Shown here piece after piece: positions 35,955 to 52,890 of a DNA stretch of 64,000 nt; position 1 is the first letter of the stretch; every line of letters begins with the position of its first letter. Location of the stretch: NCBI GenBank assembly GCA_051294375.1, contig CM119269.1, positions 9,912,839 through 9,976,838 of the forward strand. The letters are read 5' to 3'. A program made the translations under genes and the position numbers. Source of the DNA: Paraspadella gotoi (lineage: Eukaryota > Chaetognatha). Under the pieces are notes generated by a model. The model ran no database searches, was not told where the DNA came from, and saw only the letters and a program-made list of their open reading frames with translations.

Positions 35955-38072
35955 ACCCACACCCCCCCTCTCTCTTCACCCCCAACCCAGCTTCGTCATC
36001 TCCTCCCTCGCTTCTCCTCCCTCCTCTTCTCCCTCTTCCACGGTCTCTTCGGCGCCTCTGCCTCCACCCTCCTTGCCGCCAAATCTCTCCACGTGGCGTC
36101 GCTCAGCGTTAAAGTTTACTTCCTCTTTCTCTGCGCTGCGGCGGCGGCGTCGACGGCGGCGTCGTTGTTCCTGCTGCCGAAAGACGCTGGATCGGAGGCG
36201 AAGAGGGAAAAAGAGAGGTTTGAGAAAATCGCTGCTGTTTTTTTATGATCGGATTTTAGTTTTAAATTTTTTTTTTTAGTAGTAAGTCTTTAGGTCACTT
36301 TTTCCTTTGTCTGTAAGTCTTTTTTTTTGTTATTTTAAGACTTTTAAACCTTTTAACAAATGTTTTCTACTTGCGTCGTCACGTGATAAATTTAAAAAAA
36401 GCAAATATAATATGAAAATGAGTTTTGAAGTGAGGCTTATGAAAATCAAATGATAATTCAAATAGCGGCCCAAACATTTAAATTTTCATTCCTTGTTTGA
36501 CAAGATGTTATTAATAACTTGAATAAAATGATGAATTGATTTTGATGTAAACTAAAACACGGAGAGGCGGGCGAGTATATAATCTAATAAAATATAAATA
36601 TAAAAATTTTAACAACAGTTACATAAATACATAAATTAGTTGAGAGTCTAAATTTAAAAAAATGGTTTATAGAAAAAGGGAAAGAAAAAAAATTTATATT
36701 TAAAGTTCCCTATTTTTTGACGCTTTTAAATTTTAAAATACGAAAACTTTGCATTTTTATTATTTTTGAGATTGTGTTTTTTGTTTTCTTTTTTTGCTTT
36801 GTTTTGTTGTCAGATTTAATAAATTTTCTTCTCCCGAATTCTTACAGGAATCCGGAAGAAGGAAAACCGCTCAAGGAAAATAACAACAACGCCAACAACA
36901 ACAACGAAAAAGCCATCTCGTCTTCCAAATCAACGCCGTCTCATCCCGTCGATGCCATTTCATTCGAATCAACGCCATCCAATCTCGACGATGGTCAAAG
37001 GTCGAGGGTTCGCGACCCGGAGAAGCAGCTGGGTCCAAAGAAGGAAAATGAGGAGGAAGAGACGACGAGGACGACGACGACGACGACGACAGGACCGGTC
37101 GACGACACCCCGGGCGATAAACGCGAAGGAAACAATAAAAAAGACAACGACAACAACAACGACAAAAGTGACCCCTACCGCGAGGAAACAAAAACCTCGA
37201 TGGACGCAGCGGACGATGCCACAGATGGCGCTACAGATGGTTCCATCCTCCGCATCATCTTCTCCCCTCTCTTCCTCCTTTCCCTCTTTTGGTTTTTCGT
37301 CATCAAACTTCGTCTCTTCTTCTTTCTCGCGACGACCAACGCCTGGTTGACATCTCTCGCCAGGCGTCGTCATCGCCTGACGGAACTCAGTCGCCTGACG
37401 ATTCTCTTCGGCGTCAGTCAGGCGAGCGTCGTTGCGTTGGCGCCGGCGGCGGCGATGGTTGTGGAGAAGTTGGGAGGATCCGGTGAGGGATTTGGGCTCT
37501 ATATTCCGAAAGATTCTCATTTCGACTCGAATTCAGAATAAAGTTTAGGTTTTTAAAGGTTTATAACGATTTAATAACTAGGTCATGGGTTAGGGATAGA
37601 GAGTTTGTTGACAATTAGGGATTTGTTTAGGGAATTTGTTAGATTTTGGTTTGATTATATTAGGGATTAGGGTTAGGGAATAAGTTTCGGTTAAAAATAA
37701 GGATTAAGGATTAGATTAGGAATCGAAATGGGGCGCTCTAGGAAATTAATGCCAGGATTTATAGCGGTGGGGTTGATGGGTGAGTTTGAATGAGAGGTAA
37801 GGTTAGGGATGGGATAGTTGAGGTAGGGTGGGGGATGGTGTCCTGTAATGCTGGATATTAGACGCCGATATAGGTCAGGGTCGTGAGATGGGTCAAGGTG
37901 GTGAGATGGATCAGGGTGGTTAGGTGGGTCAGTATGGTGAGGTGGGTAAGGCTGGATGAGAGTCAGACTTTTTTAAGTTTTACAATATTTTGGCTTTTCT
38001 TATTTAAATATTAATCATTTATATTTAACTAATATTTTCCCTCCTTTTGCCCTTCTTCTTCGTTTCTCTCTC

Positions 38073-38124
<52 letters not shown>

Positions 38125-38511
38125 CCAACAGCCCCTTACTCTTCCATCTCCACTTCATTCGGCCTCAACTGTTTCCTCACCCTCGGCGCCTCCTTCTTCT
38201 CCGCCATTCCCAAACTCTCTTTACAACCGGCGTCGTTTTTCCTCTCGGCGTTGCAATCCAGCGTCTCCACGACGTCGCTCACCCTTCTCTGGCGACGCCG
38301 CTTTCCCCGGCGACATCAGACGGCGCTGGCCGCTGTCGCCGCGGCGACGGCGGCGGCGGCGGCTGCGCTGCAGTCGCCGATTTTCTCGAGTCTCCACCCG
38401 GAAGAGCTCGTCGACTGGAGTCGCGTCTACGTGGGATTCTTTGCGGCGACGGTGGTGGCGTCCGCATTGCCGGTGGTTGTCGGGAGGTTGGAGGGTGTCG
38501 GGGCAGAGTGA
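32494..38511 (+). CDS. SLC43-like transporter with giant acidic repeat loop (5' incomplete)
   Basis: Six plus-strand exons join in phase: up to 34955, 35204-35306, 35603-35730, 35991-36217, 36848-37482 and 38132-38511 (TGA). The fold is that of SLC43 major-facilitator carriers, which move large neutral amino acids across the plasma membrane. Visible landmarks are TM1 GVEILLLTGVIYGW..LKEEGYYGYLC, then CRPQDERLNQVFSVALIFAN (loop to TM2), GDFAVDKIG, FGGHLLYVATIR, LFHGLFGASASTLLAAKSL, ILRIIFSPLFLLSLFWFFVI (central loop to TM7) and a C-terminal set of helices ending VVVGRLEGVGAE. Between TM1 and TM2, where the family has a short extracellular loop, exon 1 inserts about 730 residues of Asp/Gly-rich repeats ending at RKKR. 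CT tracts precede the acceptors of exons 4 and 6. Donors are AGG|GTAAGT, G|GTAAGG, AGG|GTATAA, AG|GTTTGA and G|GTGAGG. Substrate and the start codon remain unknown. Confidence 0.85.
32760..32990 (+). repeat. 33 bp coding repeat (11 aa) at start of the acidic loop
   Basis: About six or seven units of GGKDSDGTTDE-like peptide, period 33 bp, preceding the hexapeptide array. Both repeat types are acidic and glycine-rich but unrelated in unit length. Confidence 0.85.
33126..34650 (+). repeat. 18 bp coding repeat (DDGGIT/DDGGIP), 210 bp higher order
   Basis: Roughly 80 units of an 18 bp sequence like GATGATGGTGGAATAACA, encoding DDGGIT or DDGGIP with few in-frame substitutions and no frame-breaking indel. 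A rare variant containing GATGTTATACC appears at 33704, 33914 and 34124, exactly 210 bp apart, showing a 70-residue higher-order unit. Confidence 0.95.
34893..34904 (+). other. RKKR proprotein-convertase-like site in the loop
   Basis: The codons read Arg-Lys-Lys-Arg followed by Ser, just after the acidic array and before the loop's CRPQDE end. This fits the furin-type R-X-K/R-R consensus, and the position is predicted to be extracellular. Confidence 0.5.
35912..35950 (+). repeat. (CT)n tract before an SLC43-like acceptor
   Basis: CT dinucleotides 40-80 nt upstream of acceptor CCCAG at 35990, extending its pyrimidine tract. Confidence 0.95.
37565..37750 (+). repeat. TTAGGG-variant block with end motif
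   Basis: Units such as TTAGGGATTAGGGTTAGGGA, then AAATGGGGCGCTCTAGGAAA. It lies inside the last intron of the SLC43-like gene. Confidence 0.65.
37850..37960 (+). repeat. GGTGAGGTGGGTCA minisatellite
   Basis: About seven degenerate units (GGTGAGATGGGTCAAGG and similar) in the last intron of the SLC43-like gene. Confidence 0.7.
38060..38122 (+). repeat. (CT)n tract serving as pyrimidine tract of the last acceptor
   Basis: About 60 bp of CT dinucleotides ending 9 nt before CCAACAG at 38125-38131. Confidence 0.97.
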
Positions 38512-38775
38512 GAGGGGTGTTTGAGTGAATGGGTGGAGCGGAAGTAGAGCCGACGGTGGAGTGATTAAGGAATTAGTAGGATTGAAAAAGTTCTATCGCT
38601 CGATTCCTCAACCGGTCAATGTGGTCATCCTCTCACCTCAATAGTTTTTTAATTCCAAATTTAAACTCTACAATTAAACTTTTCAAGTGCTGAGCTCCTC
38701 AACTGAATCCATAAATTATTCTATAATTTCACTTTTCAACTCTTCGAATGCAAATCTCGTCTCGTCTCCTCAACT

Positions 38776-38972
38776 AATAAACTTATCTCTACTACTTTTC
38801 AACTCTTTGAATCCGTCAACTTTTAAGCCAACAATTAATCAACTTTTCATCTCATTATTTACTCCTCAACTTTTCAATTTTCAATTTTTCAATTTTCAAC
38901 TCAACTTTTCAATTTTCAACTCAACAAACCTCAAAAGGACTCAACTTTTTCAAAACATCCGCAACCAATAAA
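38776..38972 (+). terminator. Candidate polyadenylation signals of the transporter
   Basis: AATAAA at 38776-38781 and again at 38967-38972, 265 and 455 nt after the SLC43-like stop codon. Position only. Confidence 0.4.
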
Positions 38973-39267
38973 AAAAATCCCTGTTTTTTTTTTTTTTTTT
39001 TCAATTTGTACTTCTGTATATTTTTTAATAACTTTATCAAAATTGTTTTGCTGTTTAAAATTTGTTGTTTTCTATTTCAAAAGAACTTAGTCTAGTGTCT
39101 TTGTTAACTTGTTCGATTTAGATAAGTTGCCTGTTTAGGGATTTGAAAACCAAATTAAAAAAAAAGCGAATCACAAACTCTTCTAAACTTAGCAACACTC
39201 TTCGCCGCTTAACTCATCAATAGAGAAACTGATAAAGATAGAATAAGAAAATTAAGGAAATAAAATA

Positions 39268-39540
39268 GTTAGAGATGAAACGAAAAATTCGTTGTAATAG
39301 CAATTTTATTTTATTTAATGTCATGTTTTCGACTCTTAGTTTTTGCGAGTCCTTCAATCAGCAAGTTGAATTAATCAGACACAAATCTTTCTTAAACATA
39401 GTTTGAAGAGAGAGAGACGAAAAAGAGAGAGAGAGAGAGTTTTCAACAAAGAATTTGAGCAACGGTAGTGGTCAGATGTGAGGACAGGTTGGAAAGTAGG
39501 GAAAGAGAGAGTAAAATGATTTTTTGAAATTGTGTAAAAG

Positions 39541-39576
<36 letters not shown>

Positions 39577-40175
39577 AGGGATCAATACATAGGCAATGTA
39601 ACAACAGTGAAAAATTTTTTAGAAAAACTAAATATTTAACAAAAGTAATAATAAATTAATTGTTAGCTGATGATTGTTAGTAAAGAGAAAATGAAATAGA
39701 AGAATAAGTGATGAGGGATAGATAAGTAAAGATAAGTGAAATAGTAAGGTAAGAAAAAGAGCTCAAAAATGAGCTGCCCCCCCCAGCCGGGCAAATGTGG
39801 GACGTTTAACGATGTAGTCGGGTCATTGGCCTGTCATAGCTGAGATATATTGTGGTGGAATGGGACAGGGCTGGATTCTGGTATGATCCGGCTTGGAAAA
39901 ATGCCTAGTGCCTACTCGAATATCTCTCTGACCTGATAGCCTGCCGAAGGCCCTCCTCTCACCTGACGGTGAGGTGGGCGATTGCCTTTTTCTTACCTTA
40001 CTATTTCAAACTTATCTTTAACTTATCTATCCCCATCACTTTATTCTTCTATTTCATTTTCTCTCACTAACAATCATCAGCTAACAATTAATTTATTATT
40101 ACTTTTGTTAAATATTTAGTTTTTCTAAAAAATTTTTCACTGTTGTACATTGCCCTAATGTATTGATCCCTGTGT

Positions 40176-40206
<31 letters not shown>

Positions 40207-40469
40207 CTTATTCACCAATTTCAAAATCATTTACTCTCTCTTTCCTACTTTCACCTGTCCTCACATCTGACCACTATCCTTGCTCAATTCTTTGTGGAAA
40301 ACTCTCTCCTCTCTCGCTTTCTCTCTCTCTCTCAAACTAATGTTTTAAAATTATTTGGTCTATTGAATTCACTTGCTTGATGAAGACTCGCAAAAACTAA
40401 GAGTCGAAACATGTACATTAATAAAAAATAAAATTGCTATTACAACGAATTTTTCGTTTCATCTCTAAC
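39268..40469. repeat. Large inverted repeat, ~490 bp arms, 226 bp spacer
   Basis: 39268-39759 is the reverse complement of about 39986-40469 with scattered mismatches and small indels, including the outer GTTAGAGATGAAACGAAAAA, the GACTCTTAG..GCGAGTC segment, GA/CT microsatellites at matching places and the inner AGTAAGGTAAGAAAAAG. The spacer (39760-39985) is GC-richer and not part of the palindrome. It fits a foldback or MITE-like element, or a palindromic read artefact. Confidence 0.88.
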
Positions 40470-44446
<3,977 letters not shown>

Positions 44447-44485
44447 TCAATGATTAAGCCGAAGAGGAGAAAGACTTAAGGCCCT

Positions 44486-44519
<34 letters not shown>

Positions 44520-44634
44520 GCGTCGTCGTCGTCGTCGTCGGCGTCGTCGTCGGAACATGAATACCAAATGAAACGCAAATGAAGAATGACACCGTTGAGA
44601 GCGACAAAGACGACGACGACGACAATAACAACGA
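44447..44634 (-). CDS. Candidate terminal exon: membrane helix plus poly-Asp tail
   Basis: After the acceptor-like GCTCAG at 44635-44640, the minus strand reads (V)VVIVVVVVFVALNGVIL, then HLRFIWYSC, a run of about 20 residues that are nearly all Asp from a GAC triplet repeat, GRALSLSPLRLNH and a stop. The exon would start in phase 1, which matches the phase 1 end of the MAM exon 47577-47478 lying 2.8 kb upstream on the same strand. A single-pass anchor with an acidic cytoplasmic tail would make that MAM protein a type I membrane protein. Low-complexity sequence makes this uncertain; the other two frames give poly-Thr and poly-Arg. Confidence 0.4.
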
Positions 44635-47477
<2,843 letters not shown>

Positions 47478-48795
47478 CCGGCGGAAGACAAGGGCCTCTC
47501 ATGTCGAGGTCAACGTCGTCGATCCCAACGACTCCTTTGGCTTGAGAGCGAATTTTGAGGAAGGCGTCGAAGGCAATCTAGGAGAGAGGGAGAGAGAGAG
47601 GGTGGGGGAGAGAGAGGGAGAGGGGAGAGAGAGAGAGAAGAGAGAGAGGAAAATTATTCGTGTATTTATTTTGGGACAAAAAAGAAAACTTAGTCAATTT
47701 TCGATTTCCATGAAAGAAGAATTTTAGAATCAAAAGAGGCGAGTGGCGAGCGAGTGCCGAGCGAGTGGCGATTTTCGTCTTAACGCCATATGCCATTCAC
47801 CTGGAAAGAGCTAGAGGTAGGAGGCACCGTCGCCTGCGTTACGTGCCATTTGGTGCCCAGATTTGACGTCACGCTCCAGAGGGTGTCGTAAGATCCAACG
47901 TGGTTGACGGTTGACGCTTCGAGTTTGACGAAGTTGTCGCCGTTTGCGTAATACCTGCCCCGGAGTAGATCTTCAGTAAGTGAGGCCGATTAAGCACTTA
48001 CCAGAATAGAGTCTCCCTCACCCGCCAGGGTCTTTAGCTTCTCCGGATCTTCCCTTCCCTCTATCATCGTCTCTTACACCTCATCCCCGAATCACAGATC
48101 GAGTCTTGGACATCGGCAATACAACTTAAAACTTACAACCTCTCAACGAAGTAAACTAAACACTAAAAGGTAAGTTAACACGTTGAAACGAACAGAAAAT
48201 GTTATTTTACCAAAAGTTAGGACACCCTATTTTCTCTTTTGCCCAAAAGATAAGTCATCCCCTTTTCTGTCCACACTAACTGTAAATTCATTACAGGCTT
48301 ATTTTTTCACTTAATCGAATTCTCTTCTCACAACAAAGTAGGACAACACTCTCTTCCAAAAAAGTAAGTGCATCTTATTCCATCCTCAAAATAACAAAAC
48401 AGTTAAGCCCGATTAGCTCAGACGGTAGAGCACGGAACTCGTAATCCTGGTAATCCTGGTGATCCTGGGTTCGAGACTCACATTGGGCGCCACTGACAGA
48501 AGAAGACTTTCATTGGTGAAACGTATATATTGACAAAAGGTCCAGGGCGGAAAGATGAAATCAACCCTGACCCCACTCCTACCAAATGTAATTCAAACCT
48601 TTTCCCCTCCTAAACAATCTCCTTACCAAAAGGTGAGGCACGCTCCATGCGGCGCTTCCACGTGCGTGCCCGAGTGAAGGATGGCGCGGTGACCGCGATA
48701 CGAGGGGGCGTAGTTGGGCGCCGTTTGATTAGCGTCGGCCAGGAAGAAGTGACCCGATCCTGTGTTCGTCGAGTGATCGATAGATGGCGCTGCGA
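47478..48795 (-). CDS. Three exons of a second MAM domain set
   Basis: Exon 48795-48627 (169 nt, phase 1 to 2; acceptor CTACAG, donor TG|GTAAGG) encodes PSIDHSTNTGSGHFFLADAN, then ACLTFW. Exon 47954-47801 (154 nt, phase 2 to 0; acceptor GGGCAG, donor CAG|GTGAAT) encodes YYANGDNFVKLEAS...LWSVTSNLGTKWHV. Exon 47577-47478 (100 nt, phase 0 to 1; acceptor TCCTAG, donor G|GTAAGT) encodes IAFDAFLKIR..GVVGIDDVDL..PC. Domain position, exon length (the middle exon is 154 nt in both sets) and phases match 20365-17888, so the two sets are paralogous modules of one gene family, possibly of one very long gene. The MAM-opening exon upstream of 48795 was not found. Confidence 0.88.
47581..47645. repeat. GA/CT tract forming an acceptor pyrimidine tract
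   Basis: On the minus strand it is CTCTCTC... running into CTCTCCTAG, the acceptor of exon 47577-47478. Confidence 0.9.
48407..48489 (+). mobile_element. tRNA-Thr(CGU)-like SINE head
   Basis: The 7 bp acceptor stem is intact (GCCCGAT with ATTGGGC, one G-T pair), the D-arm reads GCTC..GAGC, the anticodon loop reads CTCGTAA and the T-loop TTCGAGA. The anticodon stem is mispaired, the T-stem has one mismatch, and a 9 bp repeat (TAATCCTGG) expands the variable region, so it is not a normal tRNA. The tail (CTGACAGAAGAAGAC...GTGAAACGTAT) suggests a SINE. It lies in the intron between MAM exons, on the opposite strand. Confidence 0.6.
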
Positions 48796-48959
48796 CTGTA
48801 GAGAGAGATAGGGAGGAGGAGGATAAACAAGTGCACTAGGGATTTAAGCGTCTGTTGTTTATCGAATAGGAGTGGAGAGCGAGAGAGAGTGAGAGAGAGA
48901 GAGTGAGAGAGTGAGAGAGAGAGAGAGAGTGTAACCCCATTCTTAAAAAAAGTATCTTA

Positions 48960-49052
48960 AAATATTTTTTGATGAAATTGGTACAACCAATATAAAAATT
49001 ATCCATTCATTTAATAAATAAGCTATCTTGTCCCTGACTTTGGACAGGTTAT
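48960..49052 (+). mobile_element. TTTGGACAGG-family repeat fragment
   Basis: AAATTATCCATTCATTxxATAAATAAGCTATCTTGTCCCTGACTTTGGACAGG matches 26838-26890 nearly base for base; the sequence is given here only in part of its copies' shared order. Confidence 0.6.
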
Positions 49053-49462
49053 TTTGTGATTCAACGTTTTCCTTTTTTTTTTACAAAAAAAATTTCAGGA
49101 ATTTTTTTTTCTCTCGTTGAGAGACGCTTGTGAAAGATTTTGACCTCGTGACGCGACACGAGACGAACTCTGACCTCTGAGTGTCGACGGACGGTTGGGG
49201 GAGTCTGGAGGAGAGTCTTAAAAGGGGGTGGGCAATGTAGAGGAAGGGTTTTAGCTAGATTCCATAGTAGGATGCGGGTTCGGAGGAGTGGTGTAGATAG
49301 GAGGGTTTCAAGGAGGGTTTCAAGGGTTTTCGGACTTTGGTGGGGGAGGGTTAGAGGAAGGAAAGATGGAACGAAGGAAAAGAGATGATTAAAGAAGAAG
49401 AGGAGAAAGGGGGGCGGGAGTCCATTGGGGGTTGGAATGAGACATATGAGAGAGAGAGAAAA

Positions 49463-49497
<35 letters not shown>

Positions 49498-50109
49498 CAG
49501 AGAGAGACAGAGAGAATAGAGTGTGGATCTGTTGTTATAGAAGTTTTTTGGGTACAAACAGAAACCCAAAAATTTTTTAAAAACAAATCAGAAAGAAAAA
49601 AAATGGTGTTTACTTCCGGAACGATTTTTTTCGCGTTCGAACTTCTCGGTTATACTTGGCGCCGAAAACTCTGAACAAATGTCATTGAGGTCAGGTGAAA
49701 AGAAAAATTAAGCCTGGAATCGTTAATTTAAAGAGTTGGCGTTTTGTGTTGTAATCTTGTAATATATTGATATTGGGTGATTAGGAGATATAGATTGCTT
49801 CGAATGTCTGATACTAAGTAAAGTGATTAGATGATTAAATGGTGAAATGATAAAGTGGTAAAGTGATGAGTAGTGAGAGTGAGAAATTAGAGAGAGGTTA
49901 ATTGGTGAAGCGGTGAAGTGAAAAGTGGTGAAGTGAAAGTGAGAAGTGATACAATCTGTGAAGAGGTAAAGTGAGAAGTGAGAGTGAGAAGTGGTGAAAG
50001 CGGTCGTGAGTGAAAAGTCACGAAGGCTCAAGGGAAAATGAAGTGGATTCCTTGAGGTTGAAGGTCAAGGAAATTCGAGGGGAGGGGGGCAAGTGATTTC
50101 GTTTTGTGT

Positions 50110-50320
50110 TTGGTGAGTCGAGGTGGTGTGAGGTGGGTCGAGGTGGGTCGTTTCCCGATGTGTGGGTCTGTAGGTGGGTCGTGGTGGGTCGAGCGGTTGG
50201 GTCGAGGTGGGTCGTGTGTGGGTCCGGAGTGCGGTCGAGGTGGGTCGAGGTGGGTCGTGGTGGGTCGAGGTTGGGTCGAGGTGCCGGTCGAAGGTGGGTC
50301 TAGGTGGTGCGAGGTATTAG
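50110..50320 (+). repeat. GAGGTGGGTC minisatellite
   Basis: At least a dozen units or partial units of a 10 bp motif, GAGGTGGGTC. Confidence 0.85.
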
Positions 50321-51784
50321 ATGATAGAAAGGTGGGTGTTGGTTTGTTAGGGGAAAAAGAGAAGGGACAAGAGGCAGTGAAATATTGGGGTAGGCATTTA
50401 TTTTTTTTTGGTTTGTTGAAGAGTTTGACATTAAAGTGATGTTGTAACAAAATTTAAAATACTGATAAGATTTTGAAATTATTAATTATGAGGTGAATAA
50501 AAATTATCTGAAAGTTAAACGCTCGTACTTTCTAAATTTCAGGGTTGTGAAGTGTAAAGTCGTCCTTGTGATTCTTCGTCACGATCTTTGCGCATGATAA
50601 ACAAAATAAACGAGGAGAATGTTGAAATGCGACGATGACGACGACGACTACGAGGACCGTGTTACCTTGAGGGTTTTTACTCGGAATATCTAAATATAAC
50701 TGATCCCAATCAAAATTCAGAAAATAGAATATAAATAAACCAAAACGAATTCTTTCTTTTAGTTCGTTCAAAAAAAAATATTTACTCATATCTTGAAGAA
50801 ATTAGTTAAAAAGGTTCATGAATAAAAAACAATTAAATAATTGCTTTTCCTCTAAACTTACTATCGGCAATAAACAAGATGGTCAGAGAAAATGTAGATA
50901 AGTTTCATATTTAACACCAAAAACTATATTTTAAACAAACTCTGTATAAACAAAATGCGACAGCGACTGAAGCCCCGCGCGACAGCGATTCTCGCCTCTT
51001 GCAACAGCGATTGGAGCCCCGCGCGACCTCGCGACGCCGACATCGACTTAAGTCTCGGGAGCCTCAAGCATCTGGTAAACACGATGATTTGGCCTTTCGG
51101 GGTTCGAGGCCAGGGGGAAATGCGGGATGGAGGAGAGGGGGAGGGAGGAAAGGAACGAAAAACAGGAAGGGGGAGAAAAGAAAGGACAGAGGAAATAAGA
51201 AAGTAGTTGGAAGGGATAAGGAAAGGGAATATATTGAAAAGGGAAAAAAAGTAAGCCCGGGAAAAGAAAAAAAAAGGGAGGTATGAAGAAAAGAATTAAG
51301 AAAAGCTGGGAGGGAGTAAGTAAAGGCTAAAGGTAGATAGGGAGAAAATGGGACAGAGGAAAAGGTAAGTGAAAGAAAAGCAAAGAACAGGCGAAGCAGT
51401 GGAGGAAAGGAAAGGGATTTATTGTGTTCAAGGACGAATTGTGACTTTAGGGAAAAAAAAGAAGAGGTGATAAAGGAAAGGATTGAAAGGGCAAAGGGAA
51501 AAGGAAAGTTTGGTCTCGTCGAAAACGAGGACTAATGGTTGGACAAATAAAACGAATGATATTTGACTCGATAAATAACAATCTTCGAAATTTAAATTTG
51601 AGAGGAAGAAGTTAGTAGTACCAATATCATAAGAACAAAGAAGTTTTACATCGCCTTAGGGTAAAGAGAGACGGGAGGGGGAGCAGAGAATGAGGAAAGA
51701 AAACAAGGAGGAAGAGAGGATTAAAAGAACAAAAAGGGAAAAAGATACGAAGAAAATGGAAAAAAAAAGAGAGGAGGAACCTAA

Positions 51785-52020
51785 GGAAAAGATCAAAAGA
51801 AAAGATAAAAAGAAAACTTAAAATGAAAACTTAAAATGAAAAGTTAAAAAGAAAAGTTTTAAAAAAAGATAAAAATAAAAGATAAATAGAAAATTGTAAG
51901 AAATAAAGATATAAAGAAAAGATAAAAAGAAAACTTAAAATGAAAACTTAAAAGAAAAACTTAAAAGGAAAAGTTTTAAAAAAATATAAAAATAAAAGTG
52001 AAATAGAAAATTGTAAGAAA
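51785..52020 (+). repeat. ~115 bp tandem duplication in A-rich sequence
   Basis: The block from AAAAGATAAAAAGAAAACTT to AATTGTAAGAAATAAAGAT occurs twice in a row with small differences. Confidence 0.75.
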
Positions 52021-52211
52021 TAAAGATAAAAAGAAAAGATAAAAAAGAAAAAAAAACAACTTATTCTCTCAGGGAAAAAAAATCTGTCAAAAAAAATTGG
52101 AAAAGATCGAGGAAGGTTGTGAGGAGAAAGAGGAAAAAGAGGAAGAAGAAGAAGGAAATAAAAAGAGGAAGAGGAAGAAGATGGGGCGGGATCAAACGAG
52201 TACAAACGTGC

Positions 52212-52291
<80 letters not shown>

Positions 52292-52519
52292 CGAGAGAGA
52301 GAGAGAGATGGCGCGTCTGGGCCAATCACCGCAATGTGACGTGACTGTCTTTGCTTTTGTCTCGGATGTCAAGAGACTCAAGTGGCCTTTTTGTGTGAAG
52401 ATTATCATTTTGTCACAATTTTGTGACAGTAGGATTGTCGTGAGATAATTTTATAATTTTCATATAAAATGTATGTTTCGTAAAAATTCATTGCAGCTGT
52501 CACCGTCGTAGTTCTGATT

Positions 52520-52890
52520 CCGCTGTCACTCTGTCACTCTGTCACTCAGTCTTTCGCTCTGTCATTCAGTCTGTCATACTGTCATAAAATCTCTCACTCA
52601 GTCGCTAAATCGTCACGCTGTCATCAATTCTGTCACTCTCTCATTCAGTCTGTCATGTTTTCACAAAGTCTGTCACTCAGTTAATAAATCTTTCACGCCG
52701 TCACAAAGTCTGTCACTCAGTCTATCACTCCGTCATTCAGTCTGGCAGGATTTCATTTAGTCTGTCACGAAGTCACTCTGTCTATCACTCTGTCACACAT
52801 TCTCCAAATCTATGACGCTATCACTCAATCTATCACGCTGTCACACACTCTGTCACGCTTTCACTCAATCTGTCACGCCGTCCCCTACTT
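52520..52890 (+). repeat. CTGTCACTCAGT-type minisatellite
   Basis: About 370 bp of degenerate units such as TCTGTCACTC and AGTCTGTCAT, period near 12 bp. Confidence 0.85.

Larger units (their letters stand above)
49053..52499. other. Non-coding, repeat-rich stretch
   Basis: GA tract 49449-49515. GTGAAGTGA-like degenerate repeats 49800-50030. GAGGTGGGTC minisatellite 50110-50320. A twofold GCGACAGCGATT duplication near 50960-51010. A/G-rich sequence 51100-52070 with a 115 bp tandem duplication. GA tract 52216-52306. A minus-strand frame near 50690-50532 opens after CTCAAG with GNTVLVVVVVIVAFQ and ends in a stop; it looks like a membrane helix with a short tail but is unsupported. Confidence 0.5.
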
